DNA from: UBA8337 sp965221415
Lineage (GTDB): Bacteria > Pseudomonadota > Alphaproteobacteria > RS24
Length of the DNA stretch: 64,000 nt
Assembly (NCBI GenBank): GCA_965221415.1
Contig: OZ244887.1
Span: 1,116,001-1,180,000 of the forward strand
Direction: 5' to 3'
Position 1 is the first letter of the stretch. Each line of letters starts with the position of its first letter. Shown in pieces: positions 33,829 through 42,246 of the stretch. Below the pieces are notes generated by a model. It did not search any database and was not told the origin of the DNA. It saw only the letters and a program-made list of their open reading frames with translations. Position numbers and translations under genes: made by a program.

Positions 33829-35406
33829 TTAATTATGCGGTGTAAATATATTCGCTCCTTCATCACCCGCGCTCAGTGTGCCGGCCATCCCAAATGGCGC
33901 GGCGCTCATCAATCGGCTTACATGCGCCCCCTCAAGAGTCATATGCGCAACAAACCGCTTGCCCGTCTCATCCATCCGCCCCAACAAAATACCTTGCGGC
34001 GGCTTGCCCGACACATGCGCGACCGTGAAACTATCAATCACCCCCGTCCCTTTCGGTGTCGCGTCAACTTCTAGTCGTGCGCCCGCGTCAATTTTCGCCT
34101 GCAAAACAGACGGCGCCTGACGCTGCCAATCGCCGCTTTTCGGGGCGGTCGAATAAAGCCCCAACGCATGCTTGGTCAAAAACCAACCATTACCATTGCA
34201 CAAGCCGTTGGCATCTTTGCCCGTCTCGGCTTTTTGCGCACGTAGCCGTTGCACCATCGTCGCCACCGACATCAGCGTATAGGCATTGCCTGCCCCGCCA
34301 AAATACGGCAACCCGCCTGTCACAGTAAAGGGGCGCGGGTCATCAAGCGCAAGACCCATTTCAAAACACGCCACCTCAACCGCGCTCGGAAAACAACTAT
34401 ACAAATCGAATAAATCAATGTCACCAATACCCCAACCAGCCATATCAAGCGCCAATTTGGTCATCTCGTGAATGGCGTGGCTGCGGTGCAAATCTGGACG
34501 CTCGGCGGGAAACCAAATCTCATTCGCATCAGCGCAACCATGCAGATAAATCCATTTGCTTTCGTCAATCCCCAATTCGCGCGCCTTGCCAACCGAGGTC
34601 ATCACCACCGCCGCGTTCTGGTCAATGCGAATGACCGAGTTCAAATATTTCGGATACGGAAATCCAACCCAGCGATTTGTCTCGCTCACCGTGGTCAACT
34701 CGGCAGCACTGCGCGCCACGGGAAACCAACTTTGCGGATGCTGCGCCGCCACTTGCGTAAACGGTGCCATCAGCGCGCCCATTTGCGCCATATGCGTCTC
34801 TAAATCATGGCCTAAATGATGGCGTATCGCGTTTTCGAAAATCGGATAATAATTAACCGGAAAATTCAGCCGATGCGCCTGCTCGACGGGCATCACCCCG
34901 GGCTTTTCCACTCCGATTTGTTCAGGTTTCTCGTTCGGGTCATCGTTCCAGTCGCTTTTATCTGTCCCCGATGCCACCGCATTCATAATCGAGCTAAAGC
35001 CTTCGCCGCCGACCAGCAGGGCAACATTTATGTCGCCTTGTGTGATGCGCTCGGCCAGCGTGTTAATCATCATTTGCGGCGAGTTGCCTCCCGTCGCTGC
35101 GAGCAAACTCTGCTGCGCCGAAAGACCCATCATCCGCGCCACCGTCACCCCCGGATTAGAATAATGCCCGCATGGCAAGGCGCGCGCGTCGGAATCGGGG
35201 CTATCCAGAACCGAGCGAATGGCCGCCACCGTATCGACCGTAGCGCGTACGTCAGCGCCGCGTCCTGTATCGGCCAGCGCAATCTCGGCGGCATCGACCT
35301 GCTGCTGTATCGGCGAGCTGGCCTTTGCCAGATCCTTTTCTTTTTGTACGGTTATGCCAGACCCGACAAGTATCGGCGTGTTATCATTTATTTTCGTATC
35401 CGTCAT
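33829..35406 (-). CDS. Thiolase-like acetyl-CoA acetyltransferase family protein
   Basis: 525 residues, related to the SCP2-type/long acetyl-CoA acetyltransferase subgroup. Where classical thiolases have the nucleophilic Cys (CASG), this protein reads ATGGNSPQ (about residue 107). The usual GHP histidine motif is replaced by GGLPYFGGAGNAY, as in this subgroup, while CNGNGW near residue 400 resembles the C-terminal CxG motif. Thiolytic activity is therefore uncertain. A clear AAGGAG ribosome site and a sigma70-type promoter precede the ATG. It diverges from glnB. Confidence 0.8.
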   Translation of the reverse strand: MTDTKINDNTPILVGSGITVQKEKDLAKASSPIQQQVDAAEIALADTGRGADVRATVDTVAAIRSVLDSPDSDARALPCGHYSNPGVTVARMMGLSAQQSLLAATGGNSPQMMINTLAERITQGDINVALLVGGEGFSSIMNAVASGTDKSDWNDDPNEKPEQIGVEKPGVMPVEQAHRLNFPVNYYPIFENAIRHHLGHDLETHMAQMGALMAPFTQVAAQHPQSWFPVARSAAELTTVSETNRWVGFPYPKYLNSVIRIDQNAAVVMTSVGKARELGIDESKWIYLHGCADANEIWFPAERPDLHRSHAIHEMTKLALDMAGWGIGDIDLFDLYSCFPSAVEVACFEMGLALDDPRPFTVTGGLPYFGGAGNAYTLMSVATMVQRLRAQKAETGKDANGLCNGNGWFLTKHALGLYSTAPKSGDWQRQAPSVLQAKIDAGARLEVDATPKGTGVIDSFTVAHVSGKPPQGILLGRMDETGKRFVAHMTLEGAHVSRLMSAAPFGMAGTLSAGDEGANIFTPHN

Positions 35407-35430
35407 GAGAAGCTCCTTAAGTGTGCGGCG

Positions 35431-35459
35431 AGTGTAACCACGCGCCCTGCAGGCTGCAA
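35431..35459 (-). promoter_or_regulatory. Promoter of the thiolase-like gene
   Basis: TTGCAG (35459-35454), exact 17-base spacer, TACACT (35436-35431) on the minus strand, 25 bases before the start codon. Confidence 0.6.
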
Positions 35460-35493
35460 GCCGCGTATTGAGTGCTAAGTGAGTGCTATATCA

Positions 35494-35509
35494 TTAGGCA
35501 TATGCCTAA
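35494..35509. promoter_or_regulatory. 16-bp perfect palindrome upstream of glnB
   Basis: TTAGGCATATGCCTAA is self-complementary over all 16 bases and lies between the divergent thiolase-like and glnB promoters, about 62 bases upstream of the sigma54 -24 element. A dimeric regulator could bind it. It does not match the NtrC consensus I know. A direct repeat, GAGTGCTA (35470-35477 and 35481-35488), lies just beside it. Confidence 0.45.
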
Positions 35510-35570
35510 AAATTGGTCATCTTGTGCCGATAGAGCCTCAAACAACGACCACTCACACCGCAAAACAACT

Positions 35571-35585
35571 TGGCACGAAATTTGC
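35571..35585 (+). promoter_or_regulatory. Sigma54 (RpoN) promoter of glnB-glnA
   Basis: TGGCAC-N5-TTTGC: GG at 35572-35573 and GC at 35584-35585 are 10 bases apart, exactly the -24/-12 pattern TGGCACG-N4-TTGCA. Transcription should start near 35597, 24 bases before the glnB start. This implies NtrC-type nitrogen control. Confidence 0.88.
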
Positions 35586-35620
35586 ATAATACTGGTGAAT
35601 GATATTGGAGATAAAGCCAG

Positions 35621-35959
35621 ATGAAAAAAATCGAAGCGATTATCAAACCGTTCAAGCTCGATGAGGTCAAAGACGCGCTGCAAGAAGCCGGTATTCAAGG
35701 CATCACAGTCGTTGAGGCGAAAGGGTTTGGTCGTCAAAAGGGTCACACCGAATTGTATCGTGGCGCTGAGTACGTTGTTGATTTCCTACCAAAAGTTAAG
35801 CTGGAGCTGGTCGTCTCGGATGACCAAACAGACGCCGCTATCGAGGCCATCAAAATGGCCGCCGCGACAGACCGCATCGGCGATGGTAAAATCTTTGTGT
35901 CAGAAATCGCCCAAGCCATCCGCGTACGGACTGGCGAAACCGGCGATGACGCACTATAA
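35621..35959 (+). CDS. glnB: Nitrogen regulatory protein P-II (GlnB)
   Basis: Trimeric nitrogen signal protein controlling GlnE/NtrB and glutamine synthetase. 112 residues, the family length. The T-loop has the uridylylation tyrosine Y51 in GHTELYRGAEY, and the nucleotide-binding B-loop is TDRIGDGKIF (about residues 83-92). A GGAG ribosome site precedes the ATG. It is followed 34 bases later by glnA, the classic alphaproteobacterial glnBA operon. Confidence 0.97.
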   Translation: MKKIEAIIKPFKLDEVKDALQEAGIQGITVVEAKGFGRQKGHTELYRGAEYVVDFLPKVKLELVVSDDQTDAAIEAIKMAAATDRIGDGKIFVSEIAQAIRVRTGETGDDAL

Positions 35960-35993
35960 CCTTTTTTAATAATAACTAACTCGGAGATAACAG

Positions 35994-37403
35994 ATGTCAG
36001 ACGCTTCCAAAGTTCAAAAAATGATTAAGGACAATGACGTCCAATATGTTGATGTGCGCTTTACCGACACGCGCGGTAAGATGCAGCATCTGACGCTGGA
36101 TATTGACCTTATCGATGACGATTTCTTTGCCGAAGGCACAATGTTTGATGGCTCGTCAATCGCTGGCTGGAAGGCCATTAACGAGTCAGACATGGTGCTG
36201 ATGCCCGATTGCTCGACCGCACGGCTTGACCCGTTCTACGCGCAGCAAACGCTGACTTTGTTCTGCAATATTCTGGAGCCGAACTCAGGCGAGGCCTATA
36301 ATCGCGACCCGCGCTCGACCGCTTTGCGCGCCGAAGAATATTTGAAATCAACTGGCATTGGCGACACGATTTATTTCGGCCCAGAAGCCGAGTTCTTCGT
36401 GTTTGACGATGTGCGCTTCTCGAATGAGCCATATAATACGGGCTTTGCGCTCGATAGCGTCGAGCTGCCCGACAATACAGGCACCGAATATGAAGCCGGC
36501 AATATGGGACACCGTCCGCGCACGAAGGGCGGGTATTTTCCGGTCAACCCAATCGATAGCGCCCAAGACTTGCGCGGCGAAATGCTCTCCGTCATGAAAG
36601 ATATGGGGCTAAAAGTTGAAAAGCATCACCACGAAGTCGCCGCCGCGCAGCACGAACTCGGTCTGAAATTCGGCACGATGACAAGCATCGCCGATGATTT
36701 GCAGCTGTATAAATATGTCGTGCATAATGTCGCCCACGCTTATGGCAAAACGGCGACCTTCATGCCAAAGCCCGTCGCGGGCGATAATGGCACAGGCATG
36801 CATTGCCATCAGTCGATTTGGAAAGACGGCAAGCCGCTTTTCGCAGGCGATAAATATGCCGATTTGAGCCAAGACTGTCTGTATTATATCGGCGGCATCA
36901 TCAAACATGCCCGCGCTTTGAACGCGCTGACCAATCCGTCAACCAATTCATATAAGCGGCTTATTCCGGGCTTTGAAGCGCCTGTTTTGCTGGCTTACTC
37001 AGCCCGCAACCGTTCTGCTTCTTGTCGGATTCCCTTTGCGACATCGGCACCCGCCAAGCGCGTTGAAATCCGTTTCCCCGACCCAACGGCAAATCCATAT
37101 CTTGCCTTTACAGCTATGCTGATGGCCGGCCTTGACGGTATCGAAAACAAAATCGACCCGGGCGATGCCATGGATAAAGATTTATATGAATTGCCCCCAG
37201 AGGAATTGTCACAAGTGCCGCAAGTATGTGGTTCGCTGCGTGAAGCGCTTGAAGCGTTGAATGCTGACCGTGACTTCCTGAAAAAAGGCGGCGTTATGGA
37301 TGACGACCAGATTGATGCGTATCTGGAGCTAAAATGGGAAGAAGTGTATCGCTTTGAGCATGCACCGCACCCCGTTGAGTTCGACATGTATTACAGCGTT
37401 TAG
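35994..37403 (+). CDS. glnA: Glutamine synthetase type I
   Basis: ATP-dependent ammonium assimilation into glutamine. 469 residues. FDGSSIAGW (51-59), the metal-site motif FGPEAEFF (128-135), NGTGMHCHQS (265-274) and the adenylylation site Y398 in DKDLYELPPEE are all present, so GlnE-type adenylylation control is expected. It forms an operon with glnB behind the sigma54 promoter. It ends 4 bases from the convergent oxidoreductase gene, with no clear terminator between. Confidence 0.97.
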   Translation: MSDASKVQKMIKDNDVQYVDVRFTDTRGKMQHLTLDIDLIDDDFFAEGTMFDGSSIAGWKAINESDMVLMPDCSTARLDPFYAQQTLTLFCNILEPNSGEAYNRDPRSTALRAEEYLKSTGIGDTIYFGPEAEFFVFDDVRFSNEPYNTGFALDSVELPDNTGTEYEAGNMGHRPRTKGGYFPVNPIDSAQDLRGEMLSVMKDMGLKVEKHHHEVAAAQHELGLKFGTMTSIADDLQLYKYVVHNVAHAYGKTATFMPKPVAGDNGTGMHCHQSIWKDGKPLFAGDKYADLSQDCLYYIGGIIKHARALNALTNPSTNSYKRLIPGFEAPVLLAYSARNRSASCRIPFATSAPAKRVEIRFPDPTANPYLAFTAMLMAGLDGIENKIDPGDAMDKDLYELPPEELSQVPQVCGSLREALEALNADRDFLKKGGVMDDDQIDAYLELKWEEVYRFEHAPHPVEFDMYYSV

Positions 37404-37407
37404 TCTG

Positions 37408-38733
37408 TTACGAATTCCAATACTCGTTATAAGCGGCTGCTGCTTGCTTTTCGCTGCTTTGATAGCTGGTAAAGGCTTTGAACACACCACGGTTTAAATC
37501 TGGCTCGTGGCCAGCACCCATATTGAGAAGTTGCAAGCACCACCACCCTTGCTGCCCCCAGCCATTAAGCGCTGCGAACAACCGAAACGGCGAGCCAAGC
37601 CCGACAAGTGGGCGCAGCCATTTGGGGCCAATTTCGAGGCTTTTTTCAAAAATCGTCGTCGTGGCCACTTCGTTCGACATCAGCTTATTGACGATATCTG
37701 TGTCGACGCAAAGCGGTCGCCCCATGCCAATCATATCGCATGCATCGGCTTGCAGGGCGGCATCCATGCCTGCGCGCGAGCGAAAGCCGCCCGTGACCAT
37801 CATCGGGGCTTTATAGACCGCGCGAATATCTTTGGCGTAATCAAGAAAATAAGCCTCGCGTGCGACAGTGCTTTTGCGTAAATCTTCGGCACGGTCGGGG
37901 TTGAGCGTCAAATTATCCAGACCCACGAGCTTGGGCTGTTCATACGTGCCGCCCGAAACTTCCAGTAAATCCAGCCCTTCCTCGTTGAGCCATGTCGCGA
38001 CCTGCACCGACTCCGCATGGCTAAACCCGCCTTTTTGGAAGTCGGCTGAATTGAGCTTCAGCGATACGGGAAACTTAGCCCCGACAGCTTTTCGCACGGC
38101 GCGGATGGTCTCGAGCAAAAGCCGCGCACGATTTTCAAGACTGCCGCCCCATGCGTCGGTGCGTGTGTTCACGTCGGGGGACAAGAACTCGGAAATCAAA
38201 TAGCCATGCGCCCCATGAATCTGCACACCGGTAAAACCCGTCTCTTTGGCTATTTTCGCCGCATGTCCAAAACGTTCGATAATATCGAGAATTTCATCAT
38301 GCGTTAAAGCACGCGGTTTGCCGAAAGCAGCACCCGGCATTTGCAGTTGCACATCGGATGGGCCGACCGGAATCGGTGCAACAGCCGCCGGCGTTTGGCG
38401 ACCCGCATGCGAGAGTTGCATCCATAAATGTGTGTTATTTTCGCACCCCGCCTCGGCAAAAGCCCGCAATCGAGATATTTGTTCGTTGGTTTGTTCGCCC
38501 TCAATCACCACATTGGCGGGGCGTTCTAAATAGCGATGGTCAACCTGCACATTGCCCGTCAGCAATATACCCGCACCGCCCTCAGCCCAGCGTTTGTAAA
38601 GCGTTTCGTGCTTTTCGGTCGCTCGATTTTGTGGGTCAGCCAGCCCTTCCGTCATGGCTGCTTTACAAATACGGTTCTTGATTTCGACCCCACACGGCAA
38701 CTTCAGACTCGATTGAATATTCACTGCGTTCAT
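37408..38733 (-). CDS. NADH:flavin oxidoreductase (Old Yellow Enzyme family)
   Basis: 441 residues forming an FMN-binding TIM barrel of the OYE/2,4-dienoyl-CoA reductase-like class. Visible elements: KNRICKAAMTEGLAD (about 19-33), the substrate-side GVQIHGAHGYLISEFLSP (about 169-186) and TRTDAWGGSLENRARL, the family signature. The C-terminal ~60 residues (after MIGMGRPL) are an extra segment but carry no iron-sulfur cysteine cluster, so it is not the longer 2,4-dienoyl reductase. The substrate is unknown. It is monocistronic, divergent from parE. Confidence 0.88.
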   Translation of the reverse strand: MNAVNIQSSLKLPCGVEIKNRICKAAMTEGLADPQNRATEKHETLYKRWAEGGAGILLTGNVQVDHRYLERPANVVIEGEQTNEQISRLRAFAEAGCENNTHLWMQLSHAGRQTPAAVAPIPVGPSDVQLQMPGAAFGKPRALTHDEILDIIERFGHAAKIAKETGFTGVQIHGAHGYLISEFLSPDVNTRTDAWGGSLENRARLLLETIRAVRKAVGAKFPVSLKLNSADFQKGGFSHAESVQVATWLNEEGLDLLEVSGGTYEQPKLVGLDNLTLNPDRAEDLRKSTVAREAYFLDYAKDIRAVYKAPMMVTGGFRSRAGMDAALQADACDMIGMGRPLCVDTDIVNKLMSNEVATTTIFEKSLEIGPKWLRPLVGLGSPFRLFAALNGWGQQGWWCLQLLNMGAGHEPDLNRGVFKAFTSYQSSEKQAAAAYNEYWNS

Positions 38734-38805
38734 TTTGTATCTCCCAAAACTGATATGTCGGGTAGACTAACAACCGATTCGATAATTTCAAGTTTGGAGT
38801 GCCTC

Positions 38806-40803
38806 ATGGCAGCAAAAGATTTATTCGACGATGAGACCCCCGCAGCGAAAGCCGCGAAAAACTATTCGGCCGCCGACATCGAGGTGCTGGAGGGATTGGA
38901 ACCCGTGCGCCGTCGGCCGGGCATGTATATTGGCGGCACGGATGGTCATGCCATGCACCATCTGTTCGCCGAAGTCATCGACAACGCCATGGACGAGGCC
39001 GTCGCGGGTCATGCGTCTTTCATCGAAGTCGACATCCTGCCCGATAATCGCCTATCCATCCGCGATAATGGCCGAGGCATTCCCGTCGATGCGCATCCTA
39101 AGTATAAAGATAAATCGGCACTGGAAGTCATTATGACGACCCTGCACGCGGGCGGTAAATTTGGCGGCGATGCGTATGACACATCGGGCGGCCTACATGG
39201 CGTGGGGGTTTCGGTTGTGAACGCGCTGTCCTCGGCACTGACTGTTGAAGTCGCACGCGAGCAGACCCTCTATGTGCAAGAGTTTTCACGCGGCATCGCG
39301 CAAGGCAAACTGACAAAAAAGGGCGAGGCCAAAAACAAACGCGGCACGACGGTAAGCTTCACGCCCGATACTGAGATTTTCGGCAAGACGCAATTTGATC
39401 CAGCACGGCTTTATGCCATGGCGAAAGCCAAAGCCTATTTGTTTGGCGGTGTGGAGATTCGTTGGCATTGCGACCCCGCGCTTATGAAAGATGACGCAGA
39501 ATATCCCGCTGAAGACACCCTCAAATTTCCCAATGGTCTGCAAGATTATCTGGAGGAGCAAGTCGGCGGGCGTATGGTTGTCACGCCCGTGCCGTTTGCG
39601 GGCAAAGTGCAAAAAGAAAACGGTCACGGCAGCGTCGAGTGGGCGGTGACATGGGTGGCCGCTGGCATCGGCAATGCCGACGGCATGAACGCCAGCTATT
39701 GCAACACCGTGCCAACGCCCGAAGGCGGCACGCACGAACAAGGTATGCGCACCGCCCTCACCAAGGGTTTGAAAAACTATGGCGAGCGCATCAAAAACAA
39801 AAAGGCCAGTATCATCACCGCCGAGGATGTGATGGGCACAGCGGCAGCTTTAGTGTCGGTGTTTATCCGCGAGCCAGAGTTTCAAGGCCAGACCAAAGAC
39901 AAACTCGCCACGCCCGAGGCGGCCAAAATTGTTGACACCACATTGCGTGACCATTTCGAGCATTACCTGACCTCCGCGCCTGCCGATGCGGGCAAATTGT
40001 TGGACTGGGTTATCGACCGCGCCGAAGAACGGCTGCGTCGTCGTCAGGAACGCGAAGTCAATCGCAAGACAGCCGTGCGCAAATTACGTTTGCCCGGTAA
40101 ACTCGCTGATTGCTCGCAAAACGCATCCGAGGGCAGCGAATTGTTTATCGTCGAAGGCGACAGCGCGGGCGGCAGCGCAAAGCAGGGACGCAATCGGCGC
40201 AATCAGGCGATTTTGCCATTGCGCGGCAAAATCTTGAATGTCGCCAACGCCACAGACGCGAAAATGCAGCAAAGTCAGCAGATTTCTGACCTCGTCTTGG
40301 CACTGGGCTGCGGCATTGGTAGCGCGTATGACAATAGCCGTTTGCGCTATGAAAAAATCATCATCATGACCGATGCCGATGTCGATGGCGCGCATATCGC
40401 GGCCTTGCTGGTGACGTTTTTCCACGAGCAAATGCCCGAGCTTATTCGCAATGGTCATTTATATATTGCTGTGCCGCCGCTTTATCGTTTGGCGCAAGGG
40501 GCGAAAACTTTCTATGCCCGCGACGATGCGCATCGCGAAGAATTGCTCAATACCGAGTTTCGCGCCAACGCCAAAGTCGACATTAGCCGCTTTAAAGGGC
40601 TTGGCGAAATGCTACCCGCGCAGTTGAAAGAAACCACCATGATGCCCGGCGCGCGCACGCTTTTGCAGGTGCATATTCCAGAAGAGGAAGCCGCCATCAC
40701 CGCCAAAGCCGTCACCGACCTGATGGGCAGCAAGCCCGAATTGCGCTTTAAGTTTATTCAGGAAAACGCCGCTTTTGCCAGTGATGAGATGCTTGATATT
40801 TGA
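38806..40803 (+). CDS. parE: DNA topoisomerase IV subunit B
   Basis: ATPase subunit of topoisomerase IV, which decatenates daughter chromosomes with ParC (not in this window). 665 residues. GHKL motifs EVIDNAMDEA (about 57-66) and IRDNGRGIPVD (about 85-95) bind ATP, with HGVGVSVVNALS after. The TOPRIM domain has IVEGDSAGGSAKQGR (about 447-461) and MTDADVDGAHIA. The length and a short ATP-to-TOPRIM spacing fit ParE better than GyrB, and QGRNRRNQAILPLRGK is ParE-like. The ATG at 38806 has GGAG upstream; the longer open frame would overlap the divergent oxidoreductase gene. Confidence 0.93.
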   Translation: MAAKDLFDDETPAAKAAKNYSAADIEVLEGLEPVRRRPGMYIGGTDGHAMHHLFAEVIDNAMDEAVAGHASFIEVDILPDNRLSIRDNGRGIPVDAHPKYKDKSALEVIMTTLHAGGKFGGDAYDTSGGLHGVGVSVVNALSSALTVEVAREQTLYVQEFSRGIAQGKLTKKGEAKNKRGTTVSFTPDTEIFGKTQFDPARLYAMAKAKAYLFGGVEIRWHCDPALMKDDAEYPAEDTLKFPNGLQDYLEEQVGGRMVVTPVPFAGKVQKENGHGSVEWAVTWVAAGIGNADGMNASYCNTVPTPEGGTHEQGMRTALTKGLKNYGERIKNKKASIITAEDVMGTAAALVSVFIREPEFQGQTKDKLATPEAAKIVDTTLRDHFEHYLTSAPADAGKLLDWVIDRAEERLRRRQEREVNRKTAVRKLRLPGKLADCSQNASEGSELFIVEGDSAGGSAKQGRNRRNQAILPLRGKILNVANATDAKMQQSQQISDLVLALGCGIGSAYDNSRLRYEKIIIMTDADVDGAHIAALLVTFFHEQMPELIRNGHLYIAVPPLYRLAQGAKTFYARDDAHREELLNTEFRANAKVDISRFKGLGEMLPAQLKETTMMPGARTLLQVHIPEEEAAITAKAVTDLMGSKPELRFKFIQENAAFASDEMLDI

Positions 40804-40860
40804 GGCTTTTCTTTACATTACACAAAAACTGTCTATACACGCCTCATGGAACAGGTCGGG

Positions 40861-40911
40861 CCGTGGTGGCCTGAGTAAACGCGCGCTTCATCGGAAGCGC
40901 CCACAACACGG
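40861..40911 (+). promoter_or_regulatory. Structured 5' leader of DEAD-box helicase mRNA
   Basis: CCGTGGTGG (40861-40869) pairs with CCAC-AA-CACGG (40901-40911), leaving an AA bulge. Inside sits the perfect hairpin GCGCTTC-ATCG-GAAGCGC (40883-40900). The outer stem takes up the first bases of the ribosome site GGAAG (40910-40914), 6 bases before the helicase ATG, so the fold could gate translation, for example by temperature or by the helicase itself. Confidence 0.6.
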
Positions 40912-40919
40912 AAGATATA

Positions 40920-42245
40920 ATGAGTTTTGACACTTTAGGGCTGGCGCCCGAAATCATGAAAGCCATTAACGAAGTCGGCTACACAGAGCCGACCCCTATT
41001 CAAGCGCAAGCCATTCCAGAGGTGCTGGCGGGTCGCGATGTCCTCGGCATCGCCCAGACAGGCACGGGCAAAACCGCGAGCTTCACGCTGCCGATGATTC
41101 ATCGCCTGATGAAGGGACGCGCAAAGGCGCGCATGCCGCGCACGCTTATCCTTGAGCCAACGCGCGAATTGGCCGCGCAAGTTGCAGAAAACTTCGACCT
41201 TTACGGCAAAAACACAAAACTGACCAAGGCCTTGCTGATTGGCGGGGTGAGTTTCAAAGACCAAGAAATCGCGATTATGCGCGGCGCCGATGTGCTGATT
41301 GCCACGCCCGGACGCTTGATGGACCATGTCGAACGCGGCGGCGTGCTGCTGCGCGGCGTTGAAGTTCTGGTGATTGACGAAGCCGACCGTATGCTCGATA
41401 TGGGTTTTATTCCCGATATTGAAAAAATTGTCGGTATGCTGCCGTTTACACGCCAGACCTTGTTTTTCTCGGCCACCATGCCGCCTGAAATCACCCGTCT
41501 GTCAGAGCAGTTTTTATCTGCCCCCAAACGCATCGAAGTGGCACGGCCTTCTTCGACCAATGCGCAAGTCACGCAACAAATTATCGAAGTTTCGTCGACC
41601 AGAAAACGCGAAGCCCTACGCGCCCTCTTTGAAAAAGAGGATGTCCAAAACGGTATTATTTTCTGCAATCGCAAGCGCGATATCGGTGATTTATTAAAAA
41701 ATCTGCACGACCATAATTACAAAGCCGTGTCGCTGCATGGCGATATGGATCAACATATGCGCTTGCGGATGCTCGACCAGTTTAAAACGGGCGATGCGAC
41801 TTTTCTGATTGCCTCCGATGTGGCAGCGCGGGGGCTGGATATTCCGGCGGTGAGCCATGTGTTTAATTTTGATGTCCCCACCCATGCCGAAGATTATGTT
41901 CACCGCATTGGCCGTACGGGTCGGGCGGGTCGCAGCGGCGCAGCTTTCATGTTGGCGACTGGCAATGATGCAAAATATGTCGAGGCGATTGAAAAACTGA
42001 TTGAGCAAAAAATCCCGCGCGAAGCGGGGGACAGCACCGAGAAAATGCATTCTAAACCTGTTCCTCGTAAAAGCCGTGAAAAGCGCGAAAAATCGAGTGG
42101 TAAGCGGCGCGGTGTGCTTGGCCGTAGCAGTTCAAAACCCGCGCCTAAGAAACAAGCCCCGCGCAAAGCCGCACAAGATAAGCCAAAGAAAGACTCCCCC
42201 GATGGCGATGCTTTCGAAGGCAATATGCCCGATTTTCTAAAATAG
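40920..42245 (+). CDS. DEAD-box ATP-dependent RNA helicase (RhlE-like)
   Basis: 441 residues. The Q-motif is at YTEPTPIQAQAIP (21-33), motif I AQTGTGKT (45-52), Ia PTRELA (80-85), II DEAD (153-156), III SAT, and VI HRIGRTGRAGRSG near residue 325. From about residue 378 the protein is a basic, low-complexity tail (KSREKREKSSGKRR, KPAPKKQAPRKAA) suited to RNA binding. It likely acts in ribosome assembly or mRNA turnover, perhaps at low temperature. The assignment to RhlE within the family is tentative. It ends one base from a convergent acyl-CoA dehydrogenase gene. Confidence 0.92.
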   Translation: MSFDTLGLAPEIMKAINEVGYTEPTPIQAQAIPEVLAGRDVLGIAQTGTGKTASFTLPMIHRLMKGRAKARMPRTLILEPTRELAAQVAENFDLYGKNTKLTKALLIGGVSFKDQEIAIMRGADVLIATPGRLMDHVERGGVLLRGVEVLVIDEADRMLDMGFIPDIEKIVGMLPFTRQTLFFSATMPPEITRLSEQFLSAPKRIEVARPSSTNAQVTQQIIEVSSTRKREALRALFEKEDVQNGIIFCNRKRDIGDLLKNLHDHNYKAVSLHGDMDQHMRLRMLDQFKTGDATFLIASDVAARGLDIPAVSHVFNFDVPTHAEDYVHRIGRTGRAGRSGAAFMLATGNDAKYVEAIEKLIEQKIPREAGDSTEKMHSKPVPRKSREKREKSSGKRRGVLGRSSSKPAPKKQAPRKAAQDKPKKDSPDGDAFEGNMPDFLK

Positions 42246-42246
42246 A

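Noticed and set aside
38536..38805. 90-residue upstream extension of parE
   Set aside because: It overlaps the divergent oxidoreductase gene and has no GyrB/ParE similarity; the ATG at 38806 has a ribosome site.
38806..40803. gyrB instead of parE
   Set aside because: At 665 residues with a short spacing to TOPRIM and the NRRNQAILPLRGK block, it fits ParE better, though a gyrB comparison was not possible here.
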